A stretch of 64,000 nucleotides of DNA from Hydractinia symbiolongicarpus (GCF_029227915.1 NC_079877.1:22283851-22347850), one strand, 5' to 3'; counted from the first letter of the stretch, positions 1 through 12,912 are shown. Program-made: numbers and translations. Notes: a model not told the origin generated them from the sequence alone.

Positions 1-369
1 ATTTAAATTAAGAAATTTAACTCGAACCACATTTTTATTCTCTCAGAATTCAGATAAAATTTTACCGTCATTTGTATCCTCAATCTCATCCTTTTCATCG
101 TCAGCATCTTTCACATCATCGTCTTGATGCGCTAAATCTTCCTTCGAATCTTCTCCATTATTCAATTCTTCACATGGAACTATGTGAATAATTAAATCTC
201 TTAATTCTTTTATATTTTTCAAGGAGACTTGTTTTGGGAACTCATTTCAATACGACACCAAGCAAGACTTAGGTTGTTAGAGCACGATGCTTAAACGTTA
301 TTAATTTATGTTACCTATGAGTAAAGTTGCGACAAAACCAAATAACAGCACCAAATGAATCAGTTTCAT
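1..369 (-). CDS. Secreted peptide precursor, exons 1-2 (partial; continues beyond window start)
   Basis: This is the 5' part of a paralogue of the arginine-rich peptide gene in the palindrome. Exon 1 is 369-315 (55 nt), encoding MKLIHLVLLFGFVATLLIG, a clear signal peptide. The donor is ATAG|GTAAC. Exon 2 starts near position 226 and encodes a strongly acidic stretch (for example LAHQDDDVKDADDEKDEIED). A donor in the 70s (GACG|GTAAAA) falls at the same phase and has the same sequence style as in the palindrome gene. Without splicing the frame stops at SEF*. Exon 1 length, intron phases, the hydrophobic leader and an acidic pro-region all match the palindrome gene. The predicted cationic exon 3 would lie off the left edge, so its presence is inferred. 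I see no sign of decay in the visible part. Role by analogy: secreted, possibly antimicrobial. Confidence 0.7.
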
Positions 370-520
370 CTAAAATGCAAAGTAAGATTGCGCGTAAACA
401 ACATACATATTTGCACCTAATCAACAGTACATTGATTCAAATCATCCAACCTACTTTGTCAAGCTGATCACTTTGGTGGTTGCCAAACTGAGGTTTGCAG
501 CTACAATTTTGTTCAAGCCC

Positions 521-543
521 TTTTATAGACGACTTTTAAAAGT
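521..543 (-). promoter_or_regulatory. Core promoter: 12 bp palindrome plus TATA box
   Basis: On the minus strand ACTTTTAAAAGT (543-532) is followed four bases later by TATAAAA (527-521). The same arrangement and spacing precedes the palindrome peptide genes. A 5'-UTR exon and short intron probably separate it from the ATG at 369, because an AG acceptor sits directly before the ATG. Confidence 0.6.
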
Positions 544-3500
544 GCAATTAACAAAAGCAGATTGCGACACAATAATAAAAATTAGCTAAATACGCAGCTA
601 AAGGCTATATGCAATCAGGGAGATTATTAACCGAAGAAATTATGTTTTGCAGCAAAGAAAAGTATTAAAAATTACTAAGTGAGAGAAATAAATCAATCTA
701 AAACATACATTCCAACCTCCGGTTCACTATTTACAGTTTAAGTCAGACAGATGCTGATAAGATCTGATCTTATTAATTTGCATATAAAACGAGGATAAAA
801 GAAAAGTGCTTACATCGACTGATTAAAAGGAAAAGTATTATTCCAAAAATAACCCTACAAGTTAATGAAAACATACGGTTCCTTAAAATTGAAACCCTAT
901 GCTGGATTTAGGGATGAAATGGAAAAATATATTATATTATACCAATTGCAAGAATTTAGGAAAATTTCGTAGTTTGGAGCGATAACCAATAACTGAAGAC
1001 CTGAGAGTTATGGCACGTAAAATTGCATTAAAAATTTGATGGTCTGGTGTCTAATAGATGGATTAATTCTTCAATGGGACATAATAATCTCTATTATACG
1101 CTCTTTAAATTGATTTCTGCAGTCAAGTTTTTCAGCCGTTTTTTCGTGTTCGGCGATTTATTTTATATTAATGAAAATACTATTCAAAGTAATAAATTTT
1201 GCAGTTATTTACTTACAGCGATAAAAAATGTCGTCCACCATGGTTGGGCGATAAAGAAAACATTTTGCTTTGAAACGCTCTCAAAACAACTCAAAATTTT
1301 TCGCACTTCATATTTTAGTCGAAAACGATTAAAAATATAATAGCAAAAAAAAAATTTTAAAAGAAAAATTATGTGGCAGAGAATACCACCGTCCCTCCCT
1401 GTCGCGACTCTTGGCAGAAGGTTTTCAGAAACAAGAACTTTTATATTTACATTTTGAAATTAAATAAACGAAATAAGAACACAATAAAATATATAGATGC
1501 ATGCATGTCACACAATGTCAGCAGAATAGAAAAACTTTGTACATATATTTACATATTTTACTAGTTTTTGAATGGCTATCCTGAAATATTAGTTACAAGT
1601 AAATAAATAACTGTTTAACTATTCTTGTACCCCTGTAATCTTATTTAGTTAAATGACAAATCTACTTGCATTCTGATATACTGTTTCCAACTGGTTATAG
1701 ACAGCAGTTGAATGTTTCAACAAGATTAAATATTTTTCTCATCTCAGTAAATTAATAAAGTTGGGTTGTGGTAGTTAGGTGGTGAGGAAAGAGGGTTTGG
1801 TCTCACTTTTTCTTCAAAAGATGTTTTTCACAGTCCCTGAATTGTAACTAGAATTGCTAAACTTTATACTTCCTTTTTAATGTCTGCGCAATGCGGTAGT
1901 TTTTTTAAATAGAAGAAAAGTTTGCTAGTTATAAATTGGCGCTGCCAATTTTTGTTTTTTGTTAAATAACCAAGTTTAAAAGAAAGATAAGGTGAAAAGT
2001 TAAAAAACAAACGTTCAACATACCCAGCCTCAGTGAATAGCAAAAAAGGATAAAAATAAAATAAAGGAAAAAAAGACTTTTTAAAACAAACTTCTACCGT
2101 TGTAAAAAGATCGTGTTTGCTTCGCTTTTAATATTTTCTCTTATTTTGATGAATGCTTTAAAAAACTTTAAGGCTCTTGTCGGCTTCTTGTTTTCTTTTA
2201 AAACGATACTACTCATAATTTAATTTGATTATGTCAATGCTATCGATTCACGCTACCTTATTGGTACCGTATTTTTTCACACTACCTTATTTGTATCGTG
2301 TTTTTGTCCAGACAAAAGATATAATACCCAACACCATTACAAATGTGTTCTGCATGCACTAACTTTCGCACGAGTGTAGATTCTTCCATACATAGCGACA
2401 ATTTTATTATTTTTCGCAAAATATTTATACGTTTTAAGCGTGTTACAAATTTTACAAAATTTCGCTCGTTATTTCTGTACTAAAATTCGCGCACTAGACA
2501 AAAGCACAAAAATTAATAAGCGTGAAAAAGTACAAATAAGGCATGCTGTTCATCTTGACTATGTTTTAATGGATGGGAGATTTTTATCTCATTTGTTCTG
2601 TCGATTATGCTGCAAATATGTGTCATTTTAAACTATCCAATATATATCAGTACAGACAAATCTTGTCTAAGCCAGATTTAATTAAAAAAAGTTGTTAATT
2701 AAAATGTGTTTTAATTATGTCTAGTGCTATACAATACGTTAAACTTCAACGCTTCTGACAGGAAAGCATGTCACCTCAAGTTAAATTTAAATCTTCTACC
2801 TACCAGTAAAAGAGCGTGTACTTTGGGATTTATAACTTCATTCCGTGGCAATATCAAATTAATTTTTTTACGGAAACAGAGCAAATCTCGATTAGATTAA
2901 TTTTTTAACATATCTGAAATTTTTTAAAAACGTGTCCGCTTTAGGGAGCTGTCCGCAACGTGGAACTTGTCTTCTGTTGCTTTTAAAACTTGTTGTTCTG
3001 GAGTCTTGGAGGGAGTAAAGTGAAATCACCTTCACTGTGAGTCAAAATGCTAGGTTTTGGAGAAGAAATAGTCCAACACCTATCTTTTATTTCGAACAGA
3101 GAAAGGCTTATTTTGCTTCGTCTTAGCAAAAACAATAAGAATATTCAAAAATTGTGGTGTAGGCAAATTTCTTATTCAAAAATTGTTTTTATACAACCCA
3201 TTGTTTGGCGTGTCCAGTATGTAGAGAGATAACATATAGGAGATGATAAATAAAACGTGCGTTGTAGGGAGGTGTTCGTTATAAAGTGTCCACTACATAG
3301 AGGTTTAGCTATGAGAGTTTGGAAGGTTTTTTGTCCGTTCCTGCAAAAGATGTCTGTTGTAGAGAGTAGCTATGGTTTTTCATATGTAACATTATTTAAC
3401 AACTCATATATACACTATAAATGTCGATATATATGATATAATCACCACATATGTGATGTGTAACTCATCATATATATGTTCAATGAGGTAACTGATCCTA

Positions 3501-5344
3501 TATATGATTCCATAGTACATACATTCCATACGATCTCTCTGACAATATAATTTAGGTCTGAGCTATGTGATGCACTATATGTCAAGCATTGAGCTTTATT
3601 TTGTTTACTCGAGTCTTTCTGGTCTGCAGTTTTTACATCGTGGGATACAACAGTGTGTGGGATGTGTTTTGATTTTGTGTACACTTCTTTTTGGCTTTTT
3701 ACTTATATTTATTTTGGATATATTAAATTTAAGTTTGAACTTTATCACTTATACAAATCTTTAATATATGTATTTTGAAGGAGCAGGAGATACTTTCGCT
3801 TTATGTTCTTGAATTATTCTAGCTAGCTAACATACTACTTGTGGTTTTTAGCTACATCCATTCATCTTTTATCTTTCAGTTAAAAGTGAAAGTATGGTTT
3901 TTACTCTGAGAATGTGCCTAGGTAGCTAGCTAAACTTTTAAGTGTTTCATGAACTTGCAATTCAAAACTATGAGTAAGTAGTTTTAATAATGGCACTGTA
4001 TTGTACCAAATATATCTAGCATGACGGACCGTATTTTAGTCCAATCAAAGCAGAAAAAAATTTGCAGTTTTCGGTAGTAAATACTAATATGACCAAAAGT
4101 TTAATTCTAAATGTAGTTAAAGTATCATTTTTAAAAAAATGACTGGACGGCCTACTGGAACCCAGGAAATATAGCTAATACAAAAGAAATTTTTATACTA
4201 AATCCATTACGTTAGTCTAAGGGCACCGAATAACAACTTTTAAATCAACAATCTTTTTTGTACTCAAATTATTGATTTTTAGTTTTTATGAAATAGGCCA
4301 GGGAGTGGAAAATAATTCGTAGAAAAGACGTTGGCTAACCAAAAGGGCGTATATACAGTTATCTATATAACTACATGCTGGTTATTGAAAATTGGCTTAC
4401 AAAAAAGGTGTGCTACTCTGATATTAATAATCAGTATTTACAGAGAAATTCATGGTTATCTTTCATTTTATTTTCCAGCCTTGACTATCTGTGTGCGTAT
4501 TCAATGCAGCTACCTTTGGAAGAAATGCCTGTAAAACACAGACCAGATTCGCTTAGGTGGCTCGACAATTTAGTTGAACATACCAGATTATTTCATTGAA
4601 AATATTTAGAAAGCAATCACTGTGTGGATATATATGTCAATAAACTGTTGATACATATAAGCTTGTAAAACCCATGTACATACTATATATCACATATACT
4701 ATATATAATGTAATATATATATCCTTTACACATCATATATATTTACATCATTCATCATAAGTCATTAAAACATCATGTGTTATCATATCTCAGAAGGTTA
4801 TTGGAATAATTCAGTCAGGCGTAAAACACTACTTCTTTAAGCTAGCATATCTATATGTAAACAAATTATATATGACAACAAAGGTACGTCACTATACGCA
4901 TGAATGCCACATTTCCAGACTAACTAATAGGATCAAGGTAAATATACTTATTAGCATCAATAGCGTCAAAATATTTTCATGGCATTCGAGAATAAATATA
5001 CTTCTTACATGACATGTATGTAATTAGATTTGATGGTACTGATTTGTTCAAAGTAATCATTGTTAGTATTTGCATGTTTTGATGCTTATAAAAACATAAT
5101 TGGATTAAAATCCGATAATAATAAAAAACAACTAATTTGTTTTGCATCAGAAAACAGCAAGAAAACAAAGGTTAAAAGAATATTATCTGTGACTCTGCCC
5201 ATGCTTTTCTAAAGGCTAAAATAGACAGTAAAAAACTTTTTTTGGTTTTTTCTATTAAAATATTAAGGGGTTTTCTATTAAAATTAACAGAATAATTAAT
5301 GAGCTATTTATTGTTTAAACTAAAGATTTAAGCATACTTTTTCG
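544..5344. other. Gene-free AT-rich stretch
   Basis: No coding region here is supported: the open frames are short, lack domain-like composition and show no splice logic. Small visible structures are two tandem near-copies of a CTACCTTATTkGTAyCGT motif (about 2250-2307), and TA-rich stretches with repeated ATATATGA-like motifs (3370-3500 and 4620-4770). Confidence 0.5.
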
Positions 5345-5577
5345 TTTCTAATGACAACCAGGGCTCGCCGAATGTTTTCCCATCCATGCGCTAAAAACCT
5401 TTAAAATCTGTTGGTTCTTTTCTTTGAAAACTATCCAATAGTACTTCAAAGCCACCATGTTTTTGTTGCTTTAAAAGCCATGGCTTAACCCATGCAGCTG
5501 TTTTCTTCCGTTTTCTAGTCCGCTTTTTTCTTCTACCATTATCCCTGCTGCTGCTATAACAATAACCGCAATGGAAG
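5345..5577 (-). pseudogene. PIF/Harbinger transposase, N-terminal relic
   Basis: Read on the minus strand, a basic segment RRKKRTRKRKK is followed by WVKPWLLKQQKHGGFEVLL and then FKGF*RMDGKTF. This is the pattern at the start of PIF/Harbinger (HARBI1-type) transposases: a basic patch, W-hydrophobic-pairs with RRQ-like residues, then the FLRMD block. An in-frame TAG replaces a leucine-like position just before RMD, and nothing recognisable follows, so it is a dead fragment. The catalytic DDE part is missing. Family assignment is by motif memory, without a search. Confidence 0.5.
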
Positions 5578-6249
5578 ATATAAGTATTCTTTCTTTGGTG
5601 TTCATTGGGAAAAGAGAGTTTTTAAAAAAACTTATACATTTTATTGTAACGTGTAGACAGGTGTATTACCTGCAGCTAAACTTAAGTTTAGCTAAACTTA
5701 GCTAAAGTTTTTTACCGTGTATTTTGGCCTTCATATTTACAGTGATGCTAAGAAAGATATATCCTCTACTTCACCTTCCATCTTATTACAAATTTTTTGA
5801 GTAACTGAGTTGCTCAGGACTGAGACAAGATTTAGGTTAGAACTTATGGAACTGGTAAGCAACTAGGTAGGTTGAAAATTTGGAACGATAAGCAGAATGA
5901 TTTACAAAATATTACGAAAATTTGCAGCGTTCTTAAAACTTTGAGGATTAAAAATAAGCAAAAGAAGTTCACATGAAAAAAAAAAAACTTGTACACAAAA
6001 AAAGAGAGTTACTACATTATAGCAGAAACGAGAACACTCGTTGCAATAAATAGAAAAAGAATATATAGCATTTGCTATTCTTTTTTCTTGTGTACACAGA
6101 GAAAACGGTATTTCTTCCTCCAAGATAATACAGAGTAGTGGCTAATTTTTGTATATATCTTACAACTTACGCAAGGTCTTTCAAAACAAATTTTTGTGCT
6201 CCCGGATCTTCATTGAAAATGAAAAACTGATGATGAAAAGATGATGAAC
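5578..6249. other. Gene-free stretch
   Basis: Nothing supportable. Includes a small cluster of AGCTAAACTTA repeats at about 5673-5710. Confidence 0.4.
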
Positions 6250-6422
6250 GATTTAAAGTGGGTGAAAAAGAACTAAAAAATGTAGCTGAACTGTCAAATG
6301 TTTTGGAGTTTGGTGAAGATTACTTGGATGAGGAGTCTCTAACTGCATTTGCTAATGTCATTGTGGATGAAGTCACAGAAAATAATTATGTAGAGTCTTA
6401 TTTAAAACTTAAATATAATTAA
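6250..6422 (+). pseudogene. Last exon of integrase-like gene (left copy)
   Basis: The plus strand reads FKVGEKELKNVAELSNVLEF, then an acidic stretch containing YLDEESLTAFANVIVDE, ending at TAA (6420-6422). It is clearly homologous to the last exon of the minus-strand integrase-like gene at 10343-10192 (GFEVGEEELRNVAELSNVLEF...). Sequence homology to the other copy stops just upstream, so the earlier exons are absent here: the inverted duplication ends at about 6250. It is convergent with the alpha-kinase relic at 6660-7905, exactly as in the right-hand copy. Confidence 0.6.
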
Positions 6423-6659
6423 TAACATGGACACTAACATTTGTTATATCTTGGTGAAATACATGTAAACAAAATAATAAAACTTACTTATCATATCTAA
6501 AGGTTAAAGTTAGGAATACAAATAATCATCCTAACATATTGGTTCAAAACCATCAAGTTCACAAAACTTGCTACAAACATGTTGGCATATGAAGTTTTCA
6601 AAGTCAGTCACTGAAAGGTTCCCCATACAAAATTTTAGTCCGTCTGGACCAACTGCTTC

Positions 6660-7905
6660 TTAAGAAGTTGCTATTACCGGGTCATATAATTGATAACCAG
6701 ACCTTGGATATCCAAAAGCAATAATTTTTTTTCTGATTTCAGAAATATAAGGTGAGCTAAACATTCAGCCTTATAAACTAGTTTGGTATCCACAATGCCT
6801 TCTAATGTACTGTTCCTATCTTTTTTGACATACTTGGAAGATTCGCCTTTTATAAAACCTTCTACCATTACAAAGGAATATTCCCCTGACTCTTCCAGTA
6901 GTTTTCCTAATTTTTCTTTGCGATACGAAAACGTTCTCACAACTTCTTTTCTATCATCACCGGTTAATTTCAACTTGAATTGTTCAGCAAAGTTTAGTGC
7001 TAACATTTGCATTTGTACTGCTTTTTGTGATAAAGTTTCCTCACTTTCCTGAATTGGTGGTTTTGTTCACCATCTCAATAGCATGGTATGTTTTCTTTAA
7101 AGATTTCTTGATGACCCGTTGTTTACCAGCTAAATCTTTAGCTTTAAAAACAGAACGGAAACCTCCATGGGCAAATAGTTTTTTTCAATGAATTTTTTTC
7201 TTTAACTGGCTGTCTCCAAGCTATTGAACTGATGTTGAATTCAATAATGTCAATAACTTTAGGTTCATCTAAAACTTGTGTGACCAATGTGCCCAATCGC
7301 AGCATTGATGATACTGTTAAACTTTCAGGCAGCAGTCGCTTAATGGATGACACTTTTGGAAAAGGTGGTAAACTTTGAGAGTAGTGCTTTCTAACTGTAG
7401 ATGAGGTGGATAGGGTGCTCAAAAACGTTTTTCTTTTGAAACTGGTGGTGTTGGATGTCGAAAATAATCATAAACTTTTATGTGATGATGTATTCTTTCT
7501 TGTTGAAATTTATTAGTGCATTTATCATAAGTTTGCTTAGCACTTCGTGGTCTGAATCATTTTCCTTATTCATAGAATGGTTCTCCGAAAATTTTTGAGA
7601 AAATCTAACGTGAATCAAATTAAAGGATTTAATTTGATCTATTCTAACACAAGATGATCCATTTACTGATTTTAAAATGTCACAATCCATGTTTCTATTG
7701 AATAGCTTACCAGCGAAGTGTCTTTTGCAAGCAATTTTGATATTATCAAATGTTATTTCTTCGAAAGGATAAGGTACAAACTACTAGGGTATTTTTACTG
7801 ATATATGTTCTAAATCTGAACTATTTTATCAAATGGTGCCTTTATCTGGAAATTCTACCTTGTTTACCTACTTTCGCACGTTGTTAAATTCTTCAACACT
7901 CGAAC
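6660..7905 (-). pseudogene. Alpha-kinase domain gene, left copy (decayed)
   Basis: Read on the minus strand. The N-terminal part has FDNIKIACKRHFAGKLFNRN and then a Ser-rich linker. The C-terminal half is an alpha-kinase (atypical protein kinase) domain: a glycine-containing GGFRS entry, a later SFVMVEGFIKGESSKYV block, AECLAHLIFLKSEKKLLLLD and the DIQG ending typical of alpha-kinases. A one-base deletion in the DIQG region changes the frame, so the GSGYQLYDPE ending seen in the right copy is lost. A second frame break lies just before GGFRS and is shared with the right copy. Unlike the right copy, the VRIDQIKSF region is still open here. Kinases of this family phosphorylate Ser/Thr; the substrate of this one is unknown. 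Confidence 0.65.
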
Positions 7906-8629
7906 ATCGCAATAAATTTTTCAAGAATTGAGTTTATGTACGACGTGTGAGTCACGAATGACAAATTGGACTTTTTTTTGATAATGGTGGCGACCGTTAA
8001 TGTAATTATTGCTTTTGGGAGATTAAGTTTAAGAGATTAAGTTATAAATATATTTAAAAAAGATAAAAAAAATTAGGGCTTCGTCATTTTCTTTACAACC
8101 CTATGTTTTTGCATTGTGTTTCATGAGCTTACAATAATGTGGTATAGCTAAGTTGTGATACGTAAAAACTACTCTTGAATGACCCTTTAAGAATGTGAAA
8201 CCACATAATACACCTTAATCAAATTTCGTGTTTTTCGTAACATTTTTGCCCAGTATGGTAGATTAATATGCGTATCAACTGGCCAAAAAAGCCATAAGTA
8301 TCAGGGCAACCTTGAGAAAATTGTTAAATACAATTTGTACTTTCCAAATGAAAAACAGTGCTTTTAATTCTGTTGTCTTGGCCACAAAAAGTAGTGATCT
8401 ATATTTTATATGGTTAGCTTCATTAATTCCAATAAATTTACCCTGTCAATTATTTTCCAGGACGGACAACATAGACTAATCTAGAGTGTTAAAAAGCTAC
8501 AAAAACACTTTAAATTTCTGTTCAATGAGGAACAACTGTTATGTGGTATTGAACGCATATGAATATGAAGTGAACGCAATACCAACTTAACTACCAATCT
8601 CCCAAAGAAGACAACCCTCAAAGTAAACA

Positions 8630-9932
8630 GAGTTGCATGACTTTATTAATGATATCAAGCATATTCGAGCAGGTTCGAGTGTTGAAGAATTTAACAACGT
8701 GCGAAAGTGGGTAAACAAAGTAGAATTTCCAGGTAAAGGCACCATTTGATAAAATAGTTCAGATTTAGAACATATATCAGTAAAAAAACCCTAGTAGTTT
8801 GTACCTTGTCCTTTTGAAAAAATAACGTTTGATAATATAAAAATTGCTTGCAAAAGACACTTCGCTGGTAGGCTATTCAATAGAAACATGGATTGTGACA
8901 TTTTAAAATCAGTAAATGGATCATCTTGTGTTGGAATAGATTAAGTTTAATCCTTTAATTTGATTCACGTTAGATTTTTTCAAAAATTTTCGGAGAACCA
9001 TTCTATTAATAAGGAAAATAATTCAGACTACGAAGTGCTAAGCAAACTCATGATGAATGCACCAATAAATTTCAACAAGAAAAAGCAAAGAATGAATACA
9101 TCATCACATCAAAGTTTATCATTATTTTCGACATCCAACACCACCAGTTTCAAAAGAAACACGTTTTTTAGTCCCCTATCCACCTCATCTACAGTTAGAA
9201 AGCATTACTCTCAAAGTTTGCCACCTTTTCCAAAAGTGTCATCCATTAAGCGACTGCTGCCTGAAAGTTTAACAGTATCATCAATGCTGCGATTGGGCAC
9301 ATTGGTCACACAAGTTTTAGATGAACCTAAAATTATTGACATTATTGAATTCAACATCAGTTCAATAGCTTGGAGACAGCCAGTTAAAGAAAAAAATTCA
9401 TTGAAAAAAACCATTTGCCCATGGAGGTTTCCGTTCTGTTTTTAAAGCTAAAGATTTAGCTGGTAAACAACTTGTCATCAAGAAATCTTTAAAGAAAACA
9501 TGCGATGCTATTGATATGGTGAACAAAACTTCACCAATTCAGGAAAGTGAGGAAACTTTATCACAAAAAGCAGTGCAAATACAAATGTTAGCACTAAACT
9601 TTGCTGAACAATTCAAGTTGAAATTAACCGGTGATGCTAGAAAAGAATTTGGGAGAACGTTTTTGTATCGCAAAGAAAAATTAGGAAAACTACTGGAAGA
9701 GCCAGGGGAATATTCCTTTGTAATGGTAGAAGATTTTATTAAAAGCGAATTTTTCAAATATGTCAACAATGATAGGAACAGTACATTAGAAAGCATTGTT
9801 GATACCAAACTAGTTTATAAGGCTGAATGTTTAGCTCACCTTACATTTCTGAAATCAGAAAAAAAATTATTGCTTTTGGATATCCAAGGTTCTGGTTATC
9901 AATTATATGACCCGGAAATAGCATCTTCTTAA
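8630..9932 (+). pseudogene. Alpha-kinase domain gene, right copy (decayed)
   Basis: A likely exon at 8631-8732 (…FINDIKHIRAGSSVEEFNNV…) ends at a GT donor. The next exon starts near 8797 with FEKITFDNIKIACKRHFAG. Two in-frame TAA codons near 8941-8950 break it (the left copy has sense codons there). A Ser-rich linker (8960-9400) leads to HGGFRSVFKAKDLAGKQLVI, then FVMVEDFIKSEFFKYVNND, LAHLTFLKSEKKLLLLDIQG and SGYQLYDPEIASS*. That order (nucleotide-binding entry, VxVEdFI.gEFxKYvNN, DxQG) is the alpha-kinase fold signature. A one-base frame break sits at the A7 run before CCATTTGCCC, in both copies. Best read as a transposon-associated or duplicated kinase pseudogene. Confidence 0.7.
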
Positions 9933-10191
9933 GAAGATGTTGGTCCAGACGGACTAAAACTTTGTATGGGGAACCTTTCAGTGACTGCCTTTGAAAACTT
10001 CATATGTCAACATGCCTGTAGCAAGTTTTGTGAACTTGCTGGTTTTGAACCAATATGTTAGGATGATTATTTGTATTCCTAACTTTAACCTTTAGATATG
10101 ATAAGTAAGTTTTATTATTTTGTTTACATTGTATTTCACCAAGATATGACAAATGTTAGTGTCCATGTTATTGATTATATTTAAGTTTTAA

Positions 10192-11695
10192 TTAAGACTC
10201 TACATAATTATTTTTTGTGACTTTATCCACAATAACATTAGCAAATGCAGTTAGAGACTCGTCATCCAAGTAATCTTCATCAAACTCTAAAACATTTGAC
10301 AGTTCAGCTACATTTCTCAGTTCTTCTTCACCCACTTCAAATCCTAAATTAAATGTCATAAACAGCTAATTTATAAGTAAATGAATTTTTACTTTTAACC
10401 TGTGTTTTAATTAGTTTTGTTTTAGCCCTCTGATACCCAATCAATTACTTACGGCTGTTATTATGTAAGTAATATTATGTTACTTTGTAAATGCTATGAT
10501 ATGATGACATGATAAATCATATATATACAGAGTATATTTTTAATGTATTACCACACTTCTTAAGCCCATATCTTTCAGGAAAATCATAGATATAGTTTGG
10601 AATTCCATTAGGCATTAAGGTATTCTTCTGGAAACAAATCCGATGATCATTCCACACCATACATTTAAAATCATCCAGTTGTTTTGAATCAATGGAATCA
10701 TAATGAAAGCAAGTTTGTTTCTAAGGAAAAAACGTTAACGATTAAGGATTTTTTTTTAAAAAAAAATGTGTTTAAAGTTTCTTTATTTGTCAAGGTTTAG
10801 CTCTTTTATTCAGGTTGCAGTTAATTTTAAAAAGAATACCTGTCATCTTTGTCAGTAGGAAGATAATTATGTTCTTCTTTTAACCAGGCCAACCCAACTT
10901 AATAATACTTCTCCAGTTTTTCAAGTAGTTCTTTCCACCAACGCTCTATATAAGACATATTGTATTTATTTATATATAGGTGAATATTTATCATAACATA
11001 TCCGTATTTCATTCTCAACAGAGAATGCTTCACACCGATCAGACCTATGATCATGACGGGCGAGTATATTGCGTGTAAGTCATATTGAAGAAGAACTACT
11101 TTGTTCACCACTAACATACTGCCAGGCAGTGAGCGGAATTCGATCCGCAGTCCCCAGAACTATTGTGTAGTGGGTTCGTTTGCGGCTCCCAATATAAATA
11201 ATAATATAATATAAATAAATACAGACTTAAATATGTCTTAATGGAAATGAACTGTTCTGATAACCCATGAGCTTGTCATAGCTTGTCATTGAAAAAAACC
11301 AATTAGGTCCTCTTAACATAAAGTTTGATTTTTTTCTTTTCTTTATTACTCCAGGCTGTCTTACTTGTAATAATTCAGAAGCCTCGTCGTACATTAGGTC
11401 ATAAACTCTGTCACGGGGTACTTTAATGCCACGTCTTTTTTATCTCAATTTGAGATACATAGCACGATGTCCAACTAGACGGCCTGGACAATTCAGTTCC
11501 GTGCACACAGCTTCTCTGGCCCCTTCTAGTGTTTTTGTCATTGTAAAATATATCAAAATATCTAAGCTTTCTATCCAGAGTCATAATGCTCCACTTGTAA
11601 TAGGGAAAATCCCTGAGCATATAATCTAGAATTTCTTCGCGTTGAAAACACCTTGTGACATACTTTGTATACTGTTGCATTGTTTTGTCTGTCAT
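10192..11695 (-). pseudogene. Integrase-like (rve/DDE core family) gene, decayed, four exon pieces
   Basis: Exon 1 (11695-about 11349) begins MTDKTMQQYTKYVTRCFQRE, continues with IMTLDRKLRYFDIFY and, after a frame break, GHRAMYLKLR and VPRDRVYDLMY. Next come an exon at about 10944-10840 (RWWKELLEKLEKYY, an in-frame TAA, then VGLAWLKEEHNYLP), one at 10720-10552 (FKCMVWNDHRICFQK, MPNGIPNYIYDFPERYG) and the last at 10343-10192 (GFEVGEEELRNVAEL...). Donors and acceptors fit GT/AG. The order matches a family of animal proteins with an N-terminal HTH-like region, a retroviral-type integrase core and a conserved WNxHxxR...PNGxP...FPERYG tail, as I recall it. The exon with the catalytic residues is not recognisable between 10945 and 11348. 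It is convergent with the alpha-kinase copy and clearly dead. Confidence 0.6.
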
Positions 11696-12013
11696 GTGTT
11701 ACCTTTCACAGACTAACTAAAACGGTGGAACATAAACTGTGGCAAAAGAAGAAGCTTAGAACGGATAATATATGGCTTTGGAACTGGTGATAGGGGTATT
11801 TGAAGAACCGATAAATCATCGTGAAACGGACGTGACAACATACTAATTAGTTTTTGGCAATCCCGAAGCTAACTAAGATTGATTATAAGACACAAAAATT
11901 CAACCCATAAAACAGTGTGCTGCGGAAAATATTACAATCGCATTTTCTCGAATAAAATAAACCATTGACAAAAATGTCGACGTCAGCATTTTTTAAACCC
12001 ACCTGCTACTTAA

Positions 12014-12908
12014 CCCTATTGTACCTGAGCTTTTTCGGCCCTTGTAACCCTGGGGGGGCACAAAGTGCCCGTGGGCCATAAATCCTAAACCACTTGTGCT
12101 TAAGTGATGAAACTTGAATCAATTGGAGAATGTCTTAGTACAAACTCAATCCAGGAAAAAAATATTTTGATGACGTCATAAGGATTAGAAATGACGTCAC
12201 ACATGTGAAAAATGGTGATTTTCCCATTTTTCAGTACGTTTTAATTTCTAGCGTGTTACTAATGATATGGCCTTAATTCTTGGTAGATTTATGGAATGAA
12301 TACTAAAATCTGTGTTTCACATGAAAAAAGTAATTTTAATGACGTCATTAGGATAAAAAATGACGTCATCTCGGCAAAAAAATCTTATTTTAACGATAAA
12401 GATAAAAAAACCGTTCTACCAGAAATATTGATGCTCATGTCATTAAACTTGGCATACATGTAGAACAGGACATTTAGAGATAATCGAGGTAAGGAAAACA
12501 ATATGATGACGTCATTGGGATCCGAAATGACGTCAATTTGCTCGATCGATATTTCCTTCAAATCTGGTCTGGTTTTGTCCCTAGTAACCATATAACACCT
12601 TAGAAACACCTTGGTTACCACTTAGTGACTAGCATACCTGTAATAAATAATTATATATCCAATACAACATCTTATAACATTCTTACATGAATCTCAACGG
12701 TTTTAAAAATTTCAAAAAATTTACCCCCGTCCAAAAAAGCAATACCTCCAGCAAAGTACGAATTTTTTCCAAAAGTTTTTTCTTTCATCAGAAGTATTAA
12801 AAAAAGTTAGGAATAGTCACAAAATGTTAGCACTTAATCACATGTGTATCTAAAGTTATGCCTAGTCAAAATGGCTGCGGGCACTTTGTGCCCCCAGGTA
12901 TAATAGGG
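12014..12908. mobile_element. piggyBac-like MITE (895 bp, TTAA target duplication)
   Basis: The element is bounded by TTAA at 12010-12013 and 12909-12912. Its ends read CCCTATTGTACCTG... and the inverted ...CAGGTATAATAGGG, and both subterminal parts contain GGGGGCACAAAGTGCCCG-like blocks. The corresponding position of the opposite palindrome arm (22788-22791) has a single TTAA and no insert, so the element moved in after the arms formed or was lost precisely from the other. TTAA duplication and CCCT-type ends are hallmarks of piggyBac. It has no transposase. Inside are several TGACGTCA motifs. Confidence 0.8.
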
Positions 12909-12912
12909 TTAA

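Larger units (their letters stand above)
6210..10350. repeat. Inverted duplication (two arms of about 1.7 kb, head to head)
   Basis: Arms of about 6250-7905 and 8671-10350 are reverse complements at high but imperfect identity. Each holds the same alpha-kinase gene and the last exon of a convergent integrase-like gene. Mirror sums of matching points lie near 16,576-16,591, so small indels are spread along the arms. The roughly 760 bp spacer (7906-8670) shows no gene. Confidence 0.75.
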
